Positions 22,680 to 31,082 of a stretch of 47,472 nt of DNA are shown here, one piece after another (position 1 is the first letter of the stretch; each line of letters begins with the position of its first letter). Made by a program: the position numbers and the translations under genes. The stretch spans positions 1-47,472 of the forward strand of contig CAYZXH010000008.1 in assembly GCA_964482405.1 (NCBI GenBank), read 5' to 3'. This DNA comes from Zestomicrobium sp964482405 (GTDB taxonomy: Archaea > Thermoproteota > Thermoprotei_A > Sulfolobales > NBVN01). The notes below the pieces were generated by a model. It was given only the letters and a program-made list of their open reading frames with translations. It searched no databases and had not been told where the DNA came from.

Positions 22680-23393
22680 TTACCTTATCAGTATTCTAGC
22701 GTCAGCTACCTTAGCCCCCTTACCTACCTCGAAAACCATTATCGGGTTGAGGTCTACGTCAGTAACTGACTCATGTTCTTCCATGAACTTAGCAAGCTTC
22801 ATCACTATGTCTATTATGGCTTCCTTATCTCTCGGCGGCGTTCCTCTGTAGCCGTCTAGTATCTTGGCAGCTTTAATTTCCGTGAGCATGGTCTCCGCGT
22901 CATACCTCGTTAAAGGTGTTATCCTGAAGCTCACGTCCTTCAAAACCTCGACGAATATGCCGCCGAGACCGAACAAGATTACCGGGCCGAAGGTGGGATC
23001 CCTAGTAGCTCCTACTATGACTTCAAGACTCTGAGGAACCATTTCCTGAACTAAGATACCGGTTATCTTGGCTTCAGGGACTCTAGTTTTCACGTTACGT
23101 AATATATCGTCGAAACTCTTGCGGACCTCATCACTAGAGTTTAAGTTAAGCTTAACACCGCCTACGTCCGATTTATGAACTATATCGGGGCTAACGATCT
23201 TTAAAACGACAGGATAACCTATCTCCTCAGATAGTCTGACAGCCTCCTCAGCAGAATTAGCTAAGCCGAACTTAGGTGCTGGGAAACCATACTTTGCTAG
23301 AACGTCATAGGCTTCATGCTCCAGTAATTTAGTCCTTCCCTCACTTCTAGCCTTATTAATTACTTCCTCCACATATTCCCTCACGTTACTCAT
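22680..23393 (-). CDS. Acyl-CoA synthetase (ADP-forming), ATP-grasp beta subunit
   Basis: A 237-residue ATP-grasp domain protein, the normal size of the archaeal beta subunit. Landmarks are YGFPAPKFGLANSAEEAV, the strand PVVLKIVSPDIVHKSDVGGV, ILVQEMVP and FGPVILFGLGGIFVEVLKD, with DVDLNPIMV near the end. It makes ATP from ADP and an acyl-CoA (for example acetyl-CoA or another product of amino-acid fermentation). The CoA-binding alpha subunit is not adjacent and must lie elsewhere. The neighbour downstream is the coiled-coil gene. Confidence 0.93.
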   Translation of the reverse strand: MSNVREYVEEVINKARSEGRTKLLEHEAYDVLAKYGFPAPKFGLANSAEEAVRLSEEIGYPVVLKIVSPDIVHKSDVGGVKLNLNSSDEVRKSFDDILRNVKTRVPEAKITGILVQEMVPQSLEVIVGATRDPTFGPVILFGLGGIFVEVLKDVSFRITPLTRYDAETMLTEIKAAKILDGYRGTPPRDKEAIIDIVMKLAKFMEEHESVTDVDLNPIMVFEVGKGAKVADARILIR

Positions 23394-23535
23394 TCTGATT
23401 AACCCCCAGATATTAGTCTAAAACACAGATTTAAAAGCTGTGCTCACCCATTATTTGATTAAATATCTGAAAGCTCAGCTACTTAGGTTGGGACTATCTT
23501 ATTTAGCTTCTAGCGGATTTGTTGCTGTTTAGTGA

Positions 23536-24354
23536 TTAATCGCTGTGCGGAGGCCCCTCACTATATTCCTCCGTTACGAAGTCTTCACCCCCTATTAAGA
23601 CTCTCTGAAGTGAGGCGTAGGCGTCTTCAACGCCCCACATCTCTTTAGAGGAGACTAAGACTACTTCCTTAAAGATTTCCTTAAATATGTTGCAGAGTGA
23701 CTCCCCGACTTCCAGGCTTATGAAGAACGCGTCATTACTTGCCGAGATACAGCTGTAGTCCTCGTTCAGTAAGCGCAGGAGATAGAGCCTAGAGCTCAGA
23801 CTCTCTAAGTCTCTGAATTTTTGCTGGCTTGTTATTAAATCTATCTTATTCAATATTAAGACTAGGGGGAGTCTTAACCTATACATTGTTGAGAGTGCTA
23901 GTAGGAGTGCTGAGTAGCTTGAGTGTGGGTTGGAAGCCATATGTGAGTCTAGTATGAAGGCTGTCGCAGACCTGCTATTCTTAACCAGCTCCCTCAGAAC
24001 TATAGGTCCTAACCTCCTAAAAGCAACTATCTCTAGTTGCCCGGGGAGATCTATGATCGCGTAATTACCGCCTAACTCATCTATCTCCTTCCTTAAATCG
24101 CTAATGTAATTAATTAGGTAATCAACGCTCAACACTAGAGCGCCGTTAGGGCCGAGACCGTATTTCACCATGAAATCACGTGTCGTGACGTAATTCCTCA
24201 CGTCCACGTCAGGAACGTAAGGCAAGACCTCGGATGCCGGATCTAAGTTAACTCTAACCACGTCTAGACCATTAAGCTCCATCCACTGAGCTAGTGCTGA
24301 AACGAATGTGGACTTGCCTGAGCCAGCGGGTCCGGCGACGATCACAAAATACAT
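23536..24354 (-). CDS. GPN-loop GTPase
   Basis: A homodimeric GTPase related to eukaryal Npa3/GPN1-3, which assist RNA polymerase assembly. Motifs: Walker A GPAGSGKST near residue 8, DPASEVLPYVPDVDVRN, the GPN insertion (LGPNGAL), G3 DLPGQLE, and NKID. Size about 272 residues is typical. The ATG at 24354 (MYFVIVAG) has GGGGTG upstream; an earlier GTG five codons upstream lies within that site. The archaeal function is not settled. Confidence 0.92.
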   Translation of the reverse strand: MYFVIVAGPAGSGKSTFVSALAQWMELNGLDVVRVNLDPASEVLPYVPDVDVRNYVTTRDFMVKYGLGPNGALVLSVDYLINYISDLRKEIDELGGNYAIIDLPGQLEIVAFRRLGPIVLRELVKNSRSATAFILDSHMASNPHSSYSALLLALSTMYRLRLPLVLILNKIDLITSQQKFRDLESLSSRLYLLRLLNEDYSCISASNDAFFISLEVGESLCNIFKEIFKEVVLVSSKEMWGVEDAYASLQRVLIGGEDFVTEEYSEGPPHSD

Positions 24355-24408
24355 TAACACACCCCACACTCAAGACTCAGATCAATATTTAAGCAACAAC
24401 TACAAATT

Positions 24409-25485
24409 TTAAAACCATGGGATACTCTTTCGTTTCAGGGCACCGACCACGTTTACTGCGTAGCCACACTTAGGACACTTATTAGACTTGGTTAACCTCC
24501 ATTCAGTCACGTAGAAGCCATACCTGCGTATTAAGAGCTCCCCGCAGTTAGGGCAATACGTGTTCTCCATATGATGTCCTGGCACGTTACCTAAGTACAC
24601 ATACTTCAAACCCTCGCTCTTAGCTACCTCAGCAAGCTTCTCGAGAGTCTTGATGGGTGTTTCAGGTAGGTAACTCATTCTGTAGTGTGGGTAGAATCTG
24701 AGTAGGTGGAAGGGGACGTCATCACCCACTACCTCAACGAGTTTCCTAACCAGCTTCCTGAGGTCTTCAACGCTGTCACCATACTTAGGCACAACAAGAT
24801 TAGTTACTTCAACGAAAACCCCTTTCTTCCTCATGTAGCTAATAGTTTCGTAGATAGGTTCCGGGTCAGGCACCCCCATGAACTTCCTGTAGAATTCTTT
24901 GTTAGCGCTAGCCTTGAAATCAACTGTGGCGGCGTCGAGAAACTTAGTGAGTTCTTCTAAGGCTTCAGTGGTGATGTATCCGTTAGTTACCATAGTGTTA
25001 AAAAGGTTTTCCTTCTTAGCTAGTGTGGCAGTGTCTATCATGAACTCGTAGAAGATCGTTGGTTCGTTGTAGGTGTAGCTAATTCCGTCAGCCCCCTCCC
25101 TAACAGCTTCCTTAACTACTTCCTCAGGAGTCATGAAGTCGCCGAAAATCTCGTTTCTCCTAGACTGACTCAATGTCCAGTTCTGGCAGAACATGCACAT
25201 AAAGTTACATCCAGCGGTGGATATGGAGAATACTAGAGAGCCTGGATAGAAGTGGGATAGGGGTTTCTTTTCTATGGGGTCTAAGTTCGCTGCCGTGAGG
25301 AGACCGTACACCAAGGTGTAGAGGGTTCCGCCAGAATTATACCTAACACCGCAAGCACCGTAACCCTCGTCACTTATGGGACACCTCTTATAGCACAGAT
25401 CGCAAACCACCTTATTATCGCCTAGCCTTCTCCAATACTTAGCTGTTCTAACCCAAGGCTTGCTTAGGTCAGGCCTTCCCAACAC
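24409..25485 (-). CDS. amrS: AmmeMemoRadiSam-system radical SAM enzyme
   Basis: A 358-residue radical SAM enzyme with the cluster motif CNFMCMFC (Cys93, 97, 100; C-x3-C-x2-C), GISYTYNEPTIFYEF, and a C-terminal rubredoxin-like zinc pair (CPNCG and CPKCG). An N-terminal CDLCYKRC group is also present, as in this family. The family is linked by gene co-occurrence to AMMECR1 and Memo proteins, neither in the window. The substrate is unknown; related to PFL-activating enzymes. Start at GTG with AGGTGA upstream. Confidence 0.9.
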   Translation of the reverse strand: MLGRPDLSKPWVRTAKYWRRLGDNKVVCDLCYKRCPISDEGYGACGVRYNSGGTLYTLVYGLLTAANLDPIEKKPLSHFYPGSLVFSISTAGCNFMCMFCQNWTLSQSRRNEIFGDFMTPEEVVKEAVREGADGISYTYNEPTIFYEFMIDTATLAKKENLFNTMVTNGYITTEALEELTKFLDAATVDFKASANKEFYRKFMGVPDPEPIYETISYMRKKGVFVEVTNLVVPKYGDSVEDLRKLVRKLVEVVGDDVPFHLLRFYPHYRMSYLPETPIKTLEKLAEVAKSEGLKYVYLGNVPGHHMENTYCPNCGELLIRRYGFYVTEWRLTKSNKCPKCGYAVNVVGALKRKSIPWF

Positions 25486-25541
25486 AAAATCACCTGATCA
25501 CTCACTCGTCGTTAAACATGTTTTCACATCTAATAAGTTAT

Positions 25542-25564
25542 CTCCTCCTGTCTCGTTGGAGGAG
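25542..25564. other. Perfect 7-bp hairpin between divergent genes
   Basis: CTCCTCC (25542-25548) and GGAGGAG (25558-25564) are exact reverse complements around a nine-base loop TGTCTCGTT. It lies in the 163-base gap between amrS and prs, upstream of the prs TATA-like TAAAAGTTTTAGA. A structured RNA, regulatory site or chance pairing are all possible. Confidence 0.3.
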
Positions 25565-25648
25565 CGCGTGATCCAGAACAACTAAACCTACTTGAGGAGG
25601 TCTAAAAGTTTTAGAGGTTCTTTCTCGATATGTTATGTGGTGGGTTAG

Positions 25649-26566
25649 GTGTTAGTAATTTCACTGCCTTCAGACCCGGGTTTAGGGCGTGAGCTTGCGA
25701 ACCTCCTCGGGTCCAAGTATTCCGAAGTTGTTTACAAGGTCTTCCCAGACGGAGAATCTTACTTAAGGTTCCCGGAGATTTCTGGGGAGGATGAGGTATT
25801 GCTGGTGCTTACTTCATACCCTGACCAGAATCGCTCCTTGCTTGAATTATTCCTTTCAGTGGAACTGCTATCCTCAAAGGGTCTCAGCAAGGTGTACGCA
25901 TTGATGCCGTACCTAGCTTACGGCAGGCAAGATAGGGAGTTCTTGAGTTGGGAGGTGGTTAGTGGGAGAGCGGTTCTTAAGATAATGAAGTGCGTGGGTC
26001 TTAAGAAATTGTTGGTCGTGGACATACATAGTGAGAAGCTCTTAAGCGAATTCAACGATTTAATCATTAACGTATTACCTGTTAAGACGTTCGGGCAGTA
26101 CATAAAGAACAACGTGGAAGAGCCTTACGTACTCGTAGCTCCGGACGTCGGTGCGTCGAGGAGGGTTAGGCTGATAGCGGAGTTCCTCGGTAAGGATTAC
26201 GTGACGATTAAGAAGGTCAGGGATAGGGTGACGGGGGAAGTCGCGCATCAACTACCAGAGGATCTGGACGTAACCGGGGTTAACGCTGTCATAATTGATG
26301 ACATAATAAGTACTGGCGGTACAATAGCTAACATCGCTAAATACTTAGCTAGTAGTGGTGTTCACAAGATCTACGTTCTAGCGTCGCACGGGCTTTTCGT
26401 GAGTGACGCACTAAATAAGCTGAGGCTTTCAGGAGTTAATAAGGTGGTGGTGTTGAATACTGTGAGACAGCGATTAACGAGTAACTTAATAGAGTATCTT
26501 GATGTGTCGGAGGAGCTTGCTGAGTCTATTAAGAGGCTTGGTTTAGGAGGGTTCGTTAACACCTAA
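25649..26566 (+). CDS. prs: Ribose-phosphate pyrophosphokinase (PRPP synthase)
   Basis: Makes PRPP from ribose 5-phosphate and ATP for nucleotide, histidine and tryptophan synthesis. FPDGESYLRF binds ATP, LMPYLAYGRQDREF is the classic YARQD region, VVDIHSEKLL the DLH motif, and VIIDDIISTGGT the PRPP-binding loop. At 305 aa it is typical of the archaeal form. GTG start with GGTGGG upstream. It is a leftmost member of a rightward run that continues with TrmG10 and RNase Z. Confidence 0.95.
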   Translation: MLVISLPSDPGLGRELANLLGSKYSEVVYKVFPDGESYLRFPEISGEDEVLLVLTSYPDQNRSLLELFLSVELLSSKGLSKVYALMPYLAYGRQDREFLSWEVVSGRAVLKIMKCVGLKKLLVVDIHSEKLLSEFNDLIINVLPVKTFGQYIKNNVEEPYVLVAPDVGASRRVRLIAEFLGKDYVTIKKVRDRVTGEVAHQLPEDLDVTGVNAVIIDDIISTGGTIANIAKYLASSGVHKIYVLASHGLFVSDALNKLRLSGVNKVVVLNTVRQRLTSNLIEYLDVSEELAESIKRLGLGGFVNT

Positions 26567-26616
26567 GTAGATAGCAAGTTTAATAAAGTCCTCGATAATG
26601 AATCTCTAGAGAGGAA

Positions 26617-27627
26617 ATGCTTTACTACGTTTATCTTTCTGGTGAGCACAGGGAGTTGCCGTTACTTGAGTTGAGGGCAGTGATGGAGGCTGAGAGAGTA
26701 GGGTATAAGCTCGTGGCTCACCTAGATCAGGTCGTTATCGTTGATAGTTCTGAGCCCTTGGAGGACGTCCTGAGTAGGACTGTCTTAAGTAAGTATGCCG
26801 GCGTCTTGCTAGGGGTTTCAGAAGTTGTTGACGGGGTTCAAGGCATTGAGAAGGTTCTAAGAGATTCTGACGTATGCTCTCACGGGGGTTACGACTACGT
26901 GAACTTCAGAAGGGTGAAGCAGTATGGGAGTCAAGTAAGTTATGAAGACGTGTTAAGAGTTGTGAACGAGTTGTCCGAGAGCTTATGTAGAGGGGGGAAT
27001 AAGAGATTGGACATCATAGTTTCGGAGGGGTGTGTTGTGGTAGGTTTAAGAACTTATGAGAGGGATTTAAGACCTTACAGAGCACGTGAACCTGCTGAAA
27101 GGCCTTTTTACTCGCCAGGCACTATGACCCCGTACATGGCTAGAGTCTTCGTAAACTTGAGCAGAGCTAGCGTTAGGGAGGGGCACGTTATCTTAGATTC
27201 TTTTTGTGGTGCGGGGGGCTTCTTACTGGAAGCTTGTTCCGTAGGCTTAAGATATGTTGGCGTAGAGGTAGATCCTAAGCTAGCTGAAGGCGCTGCTAGA
27301 AACTTGGCTCACTACGGGTGTGTTCCTGAAGTGGTGGGCGGTGACGCTTGCCATATCCCGTTAGATAGGGTTGACGCCATAGCTACTGACCCCCCGTACG
27401 GTCGCATGAGTAAACCCGCGGACATGGACTTAATCAACTTAATGAAGTGCTTTCTAGGGGAGAGTTACAGGGTGTTGAGGAAGAACGGCTACATGGTTTT
27501 CGCTCAGAGGATAGACATGCCTCTCGAGGAAATGATTATTAACGCGGGATTCACGATCGTTGAGAGAATCCCTAACTGGGTTCACGGATCCCTAACCAGG
27601 GATATTTTCGTGGTGAGGAAGGAATGA
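26617..27627 (+). CDS. tRNA (guanine-N2)-dimethyltransferase, TrmG10 type
   Basis: A 336-residue protein: an N-terminal THUMP-like domain (LYYVYLSGEHRELPLLELRAV) and a C-terminal Rossmann methylase with DSFCGAGGFLLEACSVGLRYVGVEVD (SAM binding) and the catalytic DPPYGR. It methylates G10 of tRNA to N2,N2-dimethylguanosine in archaea. ATG with GAGAGG upstream. It overlaps the RNase Z start by four bases (ATGA), so they are coupled; both act on tRNA. Confidence 0.92.
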   Translation: MLYYVYLSGEHRELPLLELRAVMEAERVGYKLVAHLDQVVIVDSSEPLEDVLSRTVLSKYAGVLLGVSEVVDGVQGIEKVLRDSDVCSHGGYDYVNFRRVKQYGSQVSYEDVLRVVNELSESLCRGGNKRLDIIVSEGCVVVGLRTYERDLRPYRAREPAERPFYSPGTMTPYMARVFVNLSRASVREGHVILDSFCGAGGFLLEACSVGLRYVGVEVDPKLAEGAARNLAHYGCVPEVVGGDACHIPLDRVDAIATDPPYGRMSKPADMDLINLMKCFLGESYRVLRKNGYMVFAQRIDMPLEEMIINAGFTIVERIPNWVHGSLTRDIFVVRKE

Positions 27628-28493
27628 ATCCGGTAATAGTGACGTTCCTAGGTTCTAGAGGACCTTATCCAGGCAGTGACGAAATGCCTTCCGTCTTAAT
27701 TAGTTACGGCGGAAAGAACTTGCTCCTAGACGTTAGTGAGGGGACACAGCACAGACTCTTGGAAGTCGGTAAGAGTGTTGCGTCCGTAAACCTGATCTTA
27801 GTAACTCACATGCACGGAGACCATGTTCTAGGCTTGATACCCCTCCTCCAATCAAGGTCTTTAGCGAATATCACCACACCACTCTTAATAATCGGTCCTG
27901 CAGGGCTGGGAACCTACTTAATTAAGTCGTTTGAGTACCTCTACTTCTACCCAGAGTATGAGTTAGTGATCAATGAGGTTAGTGAGGAAAGTAAGGTGTG
28001 CGAGGGGTGCGGTGATTTCATAGAACCACTCAGGGAATCGACCCGCAACCCAGAAAGTAAGGTAAGTGTTGTGAGAACAGATTGCTGTAAGACCCTCATC
28101 GAAGGACCTTTCAAAATAAGAGCTTTCTGGGTTGAGCATTCAATACCTACGTTGGCTTATAGAGTAGATATTTCCGATGCTATCAGCGTATGCTACGTTT
28201 CAGATACTACAACTTCAGATAACGTTATTAAGGCGTGTAAAAACGTGAAGGTATTAATACATGATTCAACCTTCGGTAGTGATATGAGCGACAAAGCCCG
28301 TGAATATAAGCACTCAACAGCTATTCAAGCATCCGAAACAGCTCTAAGATGCGGCGCTGAAACACTCATACTTTACCACATATCACCTAGATATAAGAAC
28401 ATCAGTGACTTACTGAGTGAAGCTAGGAAGATATTCAAGAATACGTACGTAGCGGAGAAATACATGAAGCTCTATCTAATTCCAAACAAATGA
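27624..28493 (+). CDS. rnz: Ribonuclease Z (tRNA 3' processing)
   Basis: Removes the 3' trailer from precursor tRNA in its metallo-beta-lactamase fold. The zinc motif THMHGDH is at 61-67, with SYGGKNLLLDVSEGTQHRLLE preceding it, SDTT (Asp ligand) later and YHISPRY near the C-terminus; EHSIPTLAYRV carries another conserved His. 289 residues. Because CCA is not encoded at tRNA-Val, this activity is needed before CCA addition. Its ATG lies in the TrmG10 stop. Confidence 0.94.
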   Translation: MNPVIVTFLGSRGPYPGSDEMPSVLISYGGKNLLLDVSEGTQHRLLEVGKSVASVNLILVTHMHGDHVLGLIPLLQSRSLANITTPLLIIGPAGLGTYLIKSFEYLYFYPEYELVINEVSEESKVCEGCGDFIEPLRESTRNPESKVSVVRTDCCKTLIEGPFKIRAFWVEHSIPTLAYRVDISDAISVCYVSDTTTSDNVIKACKNVKVLIHDSTFGSDMSDKAREYKHSTAIQASETALRCGAETLILYHISPRYKNISDLLSEARKIFKNTYVAEKYMKLYLIPNK

Positions 28494-28796
28494 GATTAAG
28501 GTAAAGAAAGTTGTTCTCAGTAGTGGATCGTGAGGGTCTGAAGTTAGTTTTGTCGTGAATCCCGTCTTGGTTCCTGACCTCCTCCCCGCCCTAGGGTGCG
28601 AGGCTTTCAGGTTGTAAAGCTTCGTGTGAAGGTGGTTTAGCTATGTTTCAGAGTTAAAGTAATACTCTTATGCCCTGTTTTAATTATTTCATCTATGTAT
28701 TATTGATGCTAGTCACTTAAAGCGAGTAATACTCGCCCGTATTTAGTACGCATATTGTTATTTGCTTGAGTAATATAGTGTCTAATAGGGACTCTT
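28494..28796. other. Intergenic region with an IS605-like terminal motif
   Basis: No gene is supported here. It contains the second IS605-type hairpin (28574-28615) and otherwise mixed AT-rich DNA including TATA-like runs around 28760-28780 that could serve the small zinc-ribbon gene downstream. No similarity to the sequence flanking copy 1 is visible beyond the hairpin itself. Confidence 0.5.
28574..28615 (-). repeat. IS200/IS605-type right-end / omega-RNA-like hairpin, copy 2
   Basis: Read on the minus strand it starts ACAACCTGAAAGCCTC and ends GAGGAGGTCAG, the same 16 and 11 bases as copy 1 at 103-144, and the total length is equal (42). The hairpin here is better: CCTCG pairs with CGGGG (one T-G pair), enclosing CCC-TA-GGG. 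The hairpin is a known style of 3' terminus in tnpB-carrying elements; here there is no tnpB nearby. The bases after the minus-strand end would be the guide position if it were transcribed. Confidence 0.6.
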
Positions 28797-28985
28797 ATGC
28801 CGGTCATATATAAGTGTGGTTCCTGTGGCAAAACTCTCTTCGTGTTTAGGTCCGTCGGACAAGATAGTTTTGGTGTGCCGACGCCGGACGAGCTCTTCAG
28901 TAAGGTAGGTAATAGGTGTCCTGGGTGCGGCAAAGCACTATCGAAACCTAGACTGGATAGAGTGAAGGTAATGGGTAGGGTTTAA
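28797..28985 (+). CDS. Small zinc-ribbon protein
   Basis: 62 residues with CGSCG near the N-terminus (YKCGSCGKTLFVFRS) and RCPGCGKAL later, a two-knuckle zinc ribbon. No further domain. Similar short archaeal zinc ribbons are of unknown role. It stands alone with a plus-strand ATG; the Rpo8 gene converges downstream. Confidence 0.8.
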   Translation: MPVIYKCGSCGKTLFVFRSVGQDSFGVPTPDELFSKVGNRCPGCGKALSKPRLDRVKVMGRV

Positions 28986-29080
28986 GGGTCCCAGTAATCG
29001 AGGTCTTCTTAACTTAGACTAAAATACCTTCCCTGAGTCAGTGTTTGTTTAACTCTTTTGTTTTACTAGTAGAACGTGCG

Positions 29081-29470
29081 TCACGAATGCTTTAGCTTGA
29101 AGTAGACCTTATCCATTAGGTTGAAGCAACTATTAATGTTTTCGCTAGATTCTATCATTACCATGTAGCCCCATAACGACACAATCAGTTTTTGCTTAGG
29201 TGGAGTTGTCTCCACGTTTTTCTTGCTTATCACGTAACCCCACGCGACAAAGTCTTTTTTCTCGTCGTATTCTGGTTTCTCTCTGCTTAAGGTATACTCC
29301 GTCTTACTACCCTCTGAAACAACCAGCAATTCCTTCAGCACGTCAAACTCGACCTTACTTCCTTGGCAGTCTAAAGAAACTATTACGATTCCAGGTATTA
29401 GCGACTTACGTATGTTTGTTACCGTACACTCGTCGCGTAGTAAGCCCTCACGCAACTCCACTTGAAGCAC
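29081..29470 (-). CDS. rpo8: RNA polymerase subunit Rpo8 (RpoG)
   Basis: A 129-residue OB-fold subunit homologous to eukaryal Rpb8, found in crenarchaea. By comparison with my memory of the Sulfolobus protein, the strand VIVSLDCQGSKVEFDVLKEL, SREKPEYDEKKDFVAWGYVI, KLIVSLWGYMVMIESSEN and the C-terminal NLMDKVYFKLK match in order. Start at GTG 29470. It sits 60 bases downstream of the AK6-like kinase gene on the same strand. Confidence 0.85.
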   Translation of the reverse strand: MLQVELREGLLRDECTVTNIRKSLIPGIVIVSLDCQGSKVEFDVLKELLVVSEGSKTEYTLSREKPEYDEKKDFVAWGYVISKKNVETTPPKQKLIVSLWGYMVMIESSENINSCFNLMDKVYFKLKHS

Positions 29471-29530
29471 CGACAGATATTATTCGGTCAGTCTTTAAAA
29501 ATAGACCTTAATTATTTCGTCACGCTAACG

Positions 29531-30109
29531 CTAGGAAGTGCTGAGGAGCTTAGTAATAAAGTCTTTCAGTGCTTCGTTAGATAGCCAGTCAACCCATACC
29601 TCACACTTCTTAACCTTATTGAGCACGCTTATGATTTCCTCCACTACATCATCGACTTCCCTATTAGTTACGTCTACCTCACACACCTTGGTTTCCGGGT
29701 GCTCGTTTAAAGCATTATAAGTGCATATGCTCAGTATCTCGGCTTCCACATTCTCCCTCACTTTCTCTTTATCCCACCCTCTCGAAGCAAGCCTCTCGTA
29801 CAGTATGGCCGGGCTTAGTCTAAGCACGAATATTGCCTTAACAAACTCGTCGGGGATTACCTCACCGTAATGACTATCTACGATAACGTCAGACTCACTT
29901 CTACTCAATAACTCAGTAAGCCTACTTACTAAGCGATCCTCATCTATTATAAGAGAACCCCTAGCCTCATCTACGCCAACATATAGGGATTCCCTCACAA
30001 CCAAATCTGATAAGTTTAAATAGCTAAGACCTAACCTAGACACAAGCCGGGTCGCAACCAACGTCTTGCCAACTCCGGGAGTTCCGGAAATGACTATAGC
30101 TTTACCCAC
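29531..30109 (-). CDS. AK6/Fap7-like adenylate kinase
   Basis: A small P-loop kinase (192 aa) with Walker A GTPGVGKT (residues 8-15), a Leu-rich start of the NMP-binding region (LSYLNLSDLV), DVIVDSHYGEVIP, and VLRLSPAILYERLASRGWDKEKVRENVEAEIL. Family members are the archaeal/eukaryal AK6 (Fap7), with AMP kinase activity and a role in small-subunit ribosome maturation. Start at GTG; a C/D-box RNA gene precedes it on the same strand. Confidence 0.9.
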   Translation of the reverse strand: MGKAIVISGTPGVGKTLVATRLVSRLGLSYLNLSDLVVRESLYVGVDEARGSLIIDEDRLVSRLTELLSRSESDVIVDSHYGEVIPDEFVKAIFVLRLSPAILYERLASRGWDKEKVRENVEAEILSICTYNALNEHPETKVCEVDVTNREVDDVVEEIISVLNKVKKCEVWVDWLSNEALKDFITKLLSTS

Positions 30110-30412
30110 TAAACACAGCCCCTAAGATAATTTTCGGGCTCTTAAATAGGAGTTAAGGAAGAATCGCAGGAACAGTCAAAACGTTTTAGATCAGCCCCCA
30201 GCCTCAAATCATTAAATCATCGCTTTCAACCTTCATCATCTAACCAAAACCCGCTGTTTATAGACCCTAGATAATATAGCAACATACTTTTAAAACCCTT
30301 CCCATTACGTTTTCAAGATACGCGAAAGTTTCTACAGCACCCAAACACCTCAAGTACACAAATAAGCAAAATAGTTTTCATATTTAAAGAGTTTTTCAGT
30401 CTTAAGCTATGT
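30110..30412. other. Intergenic region containing a small RNA gene and two promoters
   Basis: Between the AK6-like gene (leftward) and an unknown gene (rightward). It contains a minus-strand C/D-box RNA (30186-30243), its likely TATA (GCTATATTAT, minus strand, 30271-30280), and a plus-strand TATA-like run near 30377-30390 for the gene at 30431. Nothing else recognised. Confidence 0.55.
30186..30243 (-). ncRNA. C/D-box sRNA (2'-O-methylation guide)
   Basis: On the minus strand: 5-bp terminal stem TTAGA / TCTAA, directly inside it box C (TGATGA, 5' side) and box D (CTGA, 3' side), total 58 bases; this is the archaeal C/D sRNA k-turn layout. The guide next to D is TTGAGGCTGGGGG, whose complement should match rRNA or tRNA five bases upstream of D. 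The internal C'/D' boxes are poor (a TTGA and a GATGATT). A TATA-like GCTATATTAT lies about 25-30 bases upstream. Confidence 0.6.
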
Positions 30413-30430
30413 ATGTTAGCGGTGATGTGG

Positions 30431-30778
30431 ATGGTTCGGGTGGCTGAGTACGTAGTGGATGAATTTATCAAGATTGTTGCGGTATGCGGTGATGACGGCA
30501 CCGCTGATTTGATAGGTGATTTGCCTGCACTACCCTATTGTTTCCCTAAGAGTGAGTGTCTTCATGTGAGTAACGTGGAGATATGTTGGTCTGAGTGGCT
30601 TCAGTTAGGGAATTTCCTACTTCGTGTTGAAGGCTCTACGGTAGAAGGCTTTCTCAAAGCAATATCGTTCCATATCAAAGGAATTAGATGTGAGGAAGTT
30701 TCTGGAGATATCTACTACATGGTGCGCGATCACATACTTAAAGAATGTTCTAGGGTTTCCCCGGCTAATCGTTCATGA
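30431..30778 (+). CDS. Uncharacterised protein (115 aa)
   Basis: I recognise no family. It reads as a mixed alpha/beta protein with several cysteines (VCGDDG, PYCFPKSEC, ICWSEW, IRCEE), not in a metal-ribbon spacing. I chose ATG 30431 (MVRVAEYVVDEFIK), with GGTG eight bases upstream; three earlier in-frame Met codons or starts are possible. Its last bases overlap the convergent zinc-ribbon gene by six. Confidence 0.65.
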   Translation: MVRVAEYVVDEFIKIVAVCGDDGTADLIGDLPALPYCFPKSECLHVSNVEICWSEWLQLGNFLLRVEGSTVEGFLKAISFHIKGIRCEEVSGDIYYMVRDHILKECSRVSPANRS

Positions 30779-31072
30779 AGTGGTTGCTTGAGGTTGCGGC
30801 GGGGGCTCGAGATATATTGCGGTGATCATCATTTCCCCACCACATTTAGGGCATTTCTCTCCTCTCTTACCTACGTAGTCTCCCTTATCGTACGGCTTAT
30901 TTAACACGTAATTACAGCTGAGGCACTTCTTTATAGTTATTATCTTGCCTTTCTCTTCTTTCTTTTGTGTTGAGGATTCTCTCAGGTAAGAGACCAGTAG
31001 ATAGGATGATAGGAAAACAATTATGGCTATGAGGAGTATGTAGAGGGGGTCTAATTGTAGCTCCAGTAACAC
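30773..31072 (-). CDS. Membrane-anchored zinc-ribbon protein
   Basis: About 99 residues. One N-terminal transmembrane helix (PLYILLIAIIVFLSSYLLV), a short charged linker and a C-terminal zinc ribbon CLSCNYVLNKPYDKGDYVG...CPKCGG. GTG 31072 is preceded by GGTGG. It lies 10 bases after the DUF1512 gene, and both are probably co-expressed and membrane-linked; DUF1512 also starts with a membrane helix. Confidence 0.85.
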   Translation of the reverse strand: MLLELQLDPLYILLIAIIVFLSSYLLVSYLRESSTQKKEEKGKIITIKKCLSCNYVLNKPYDKGDYVGKRGEKCPKCGGEMMITAIYLEPPPQPQATTS

Positions 31073-31082
31073 TAGTACCACC

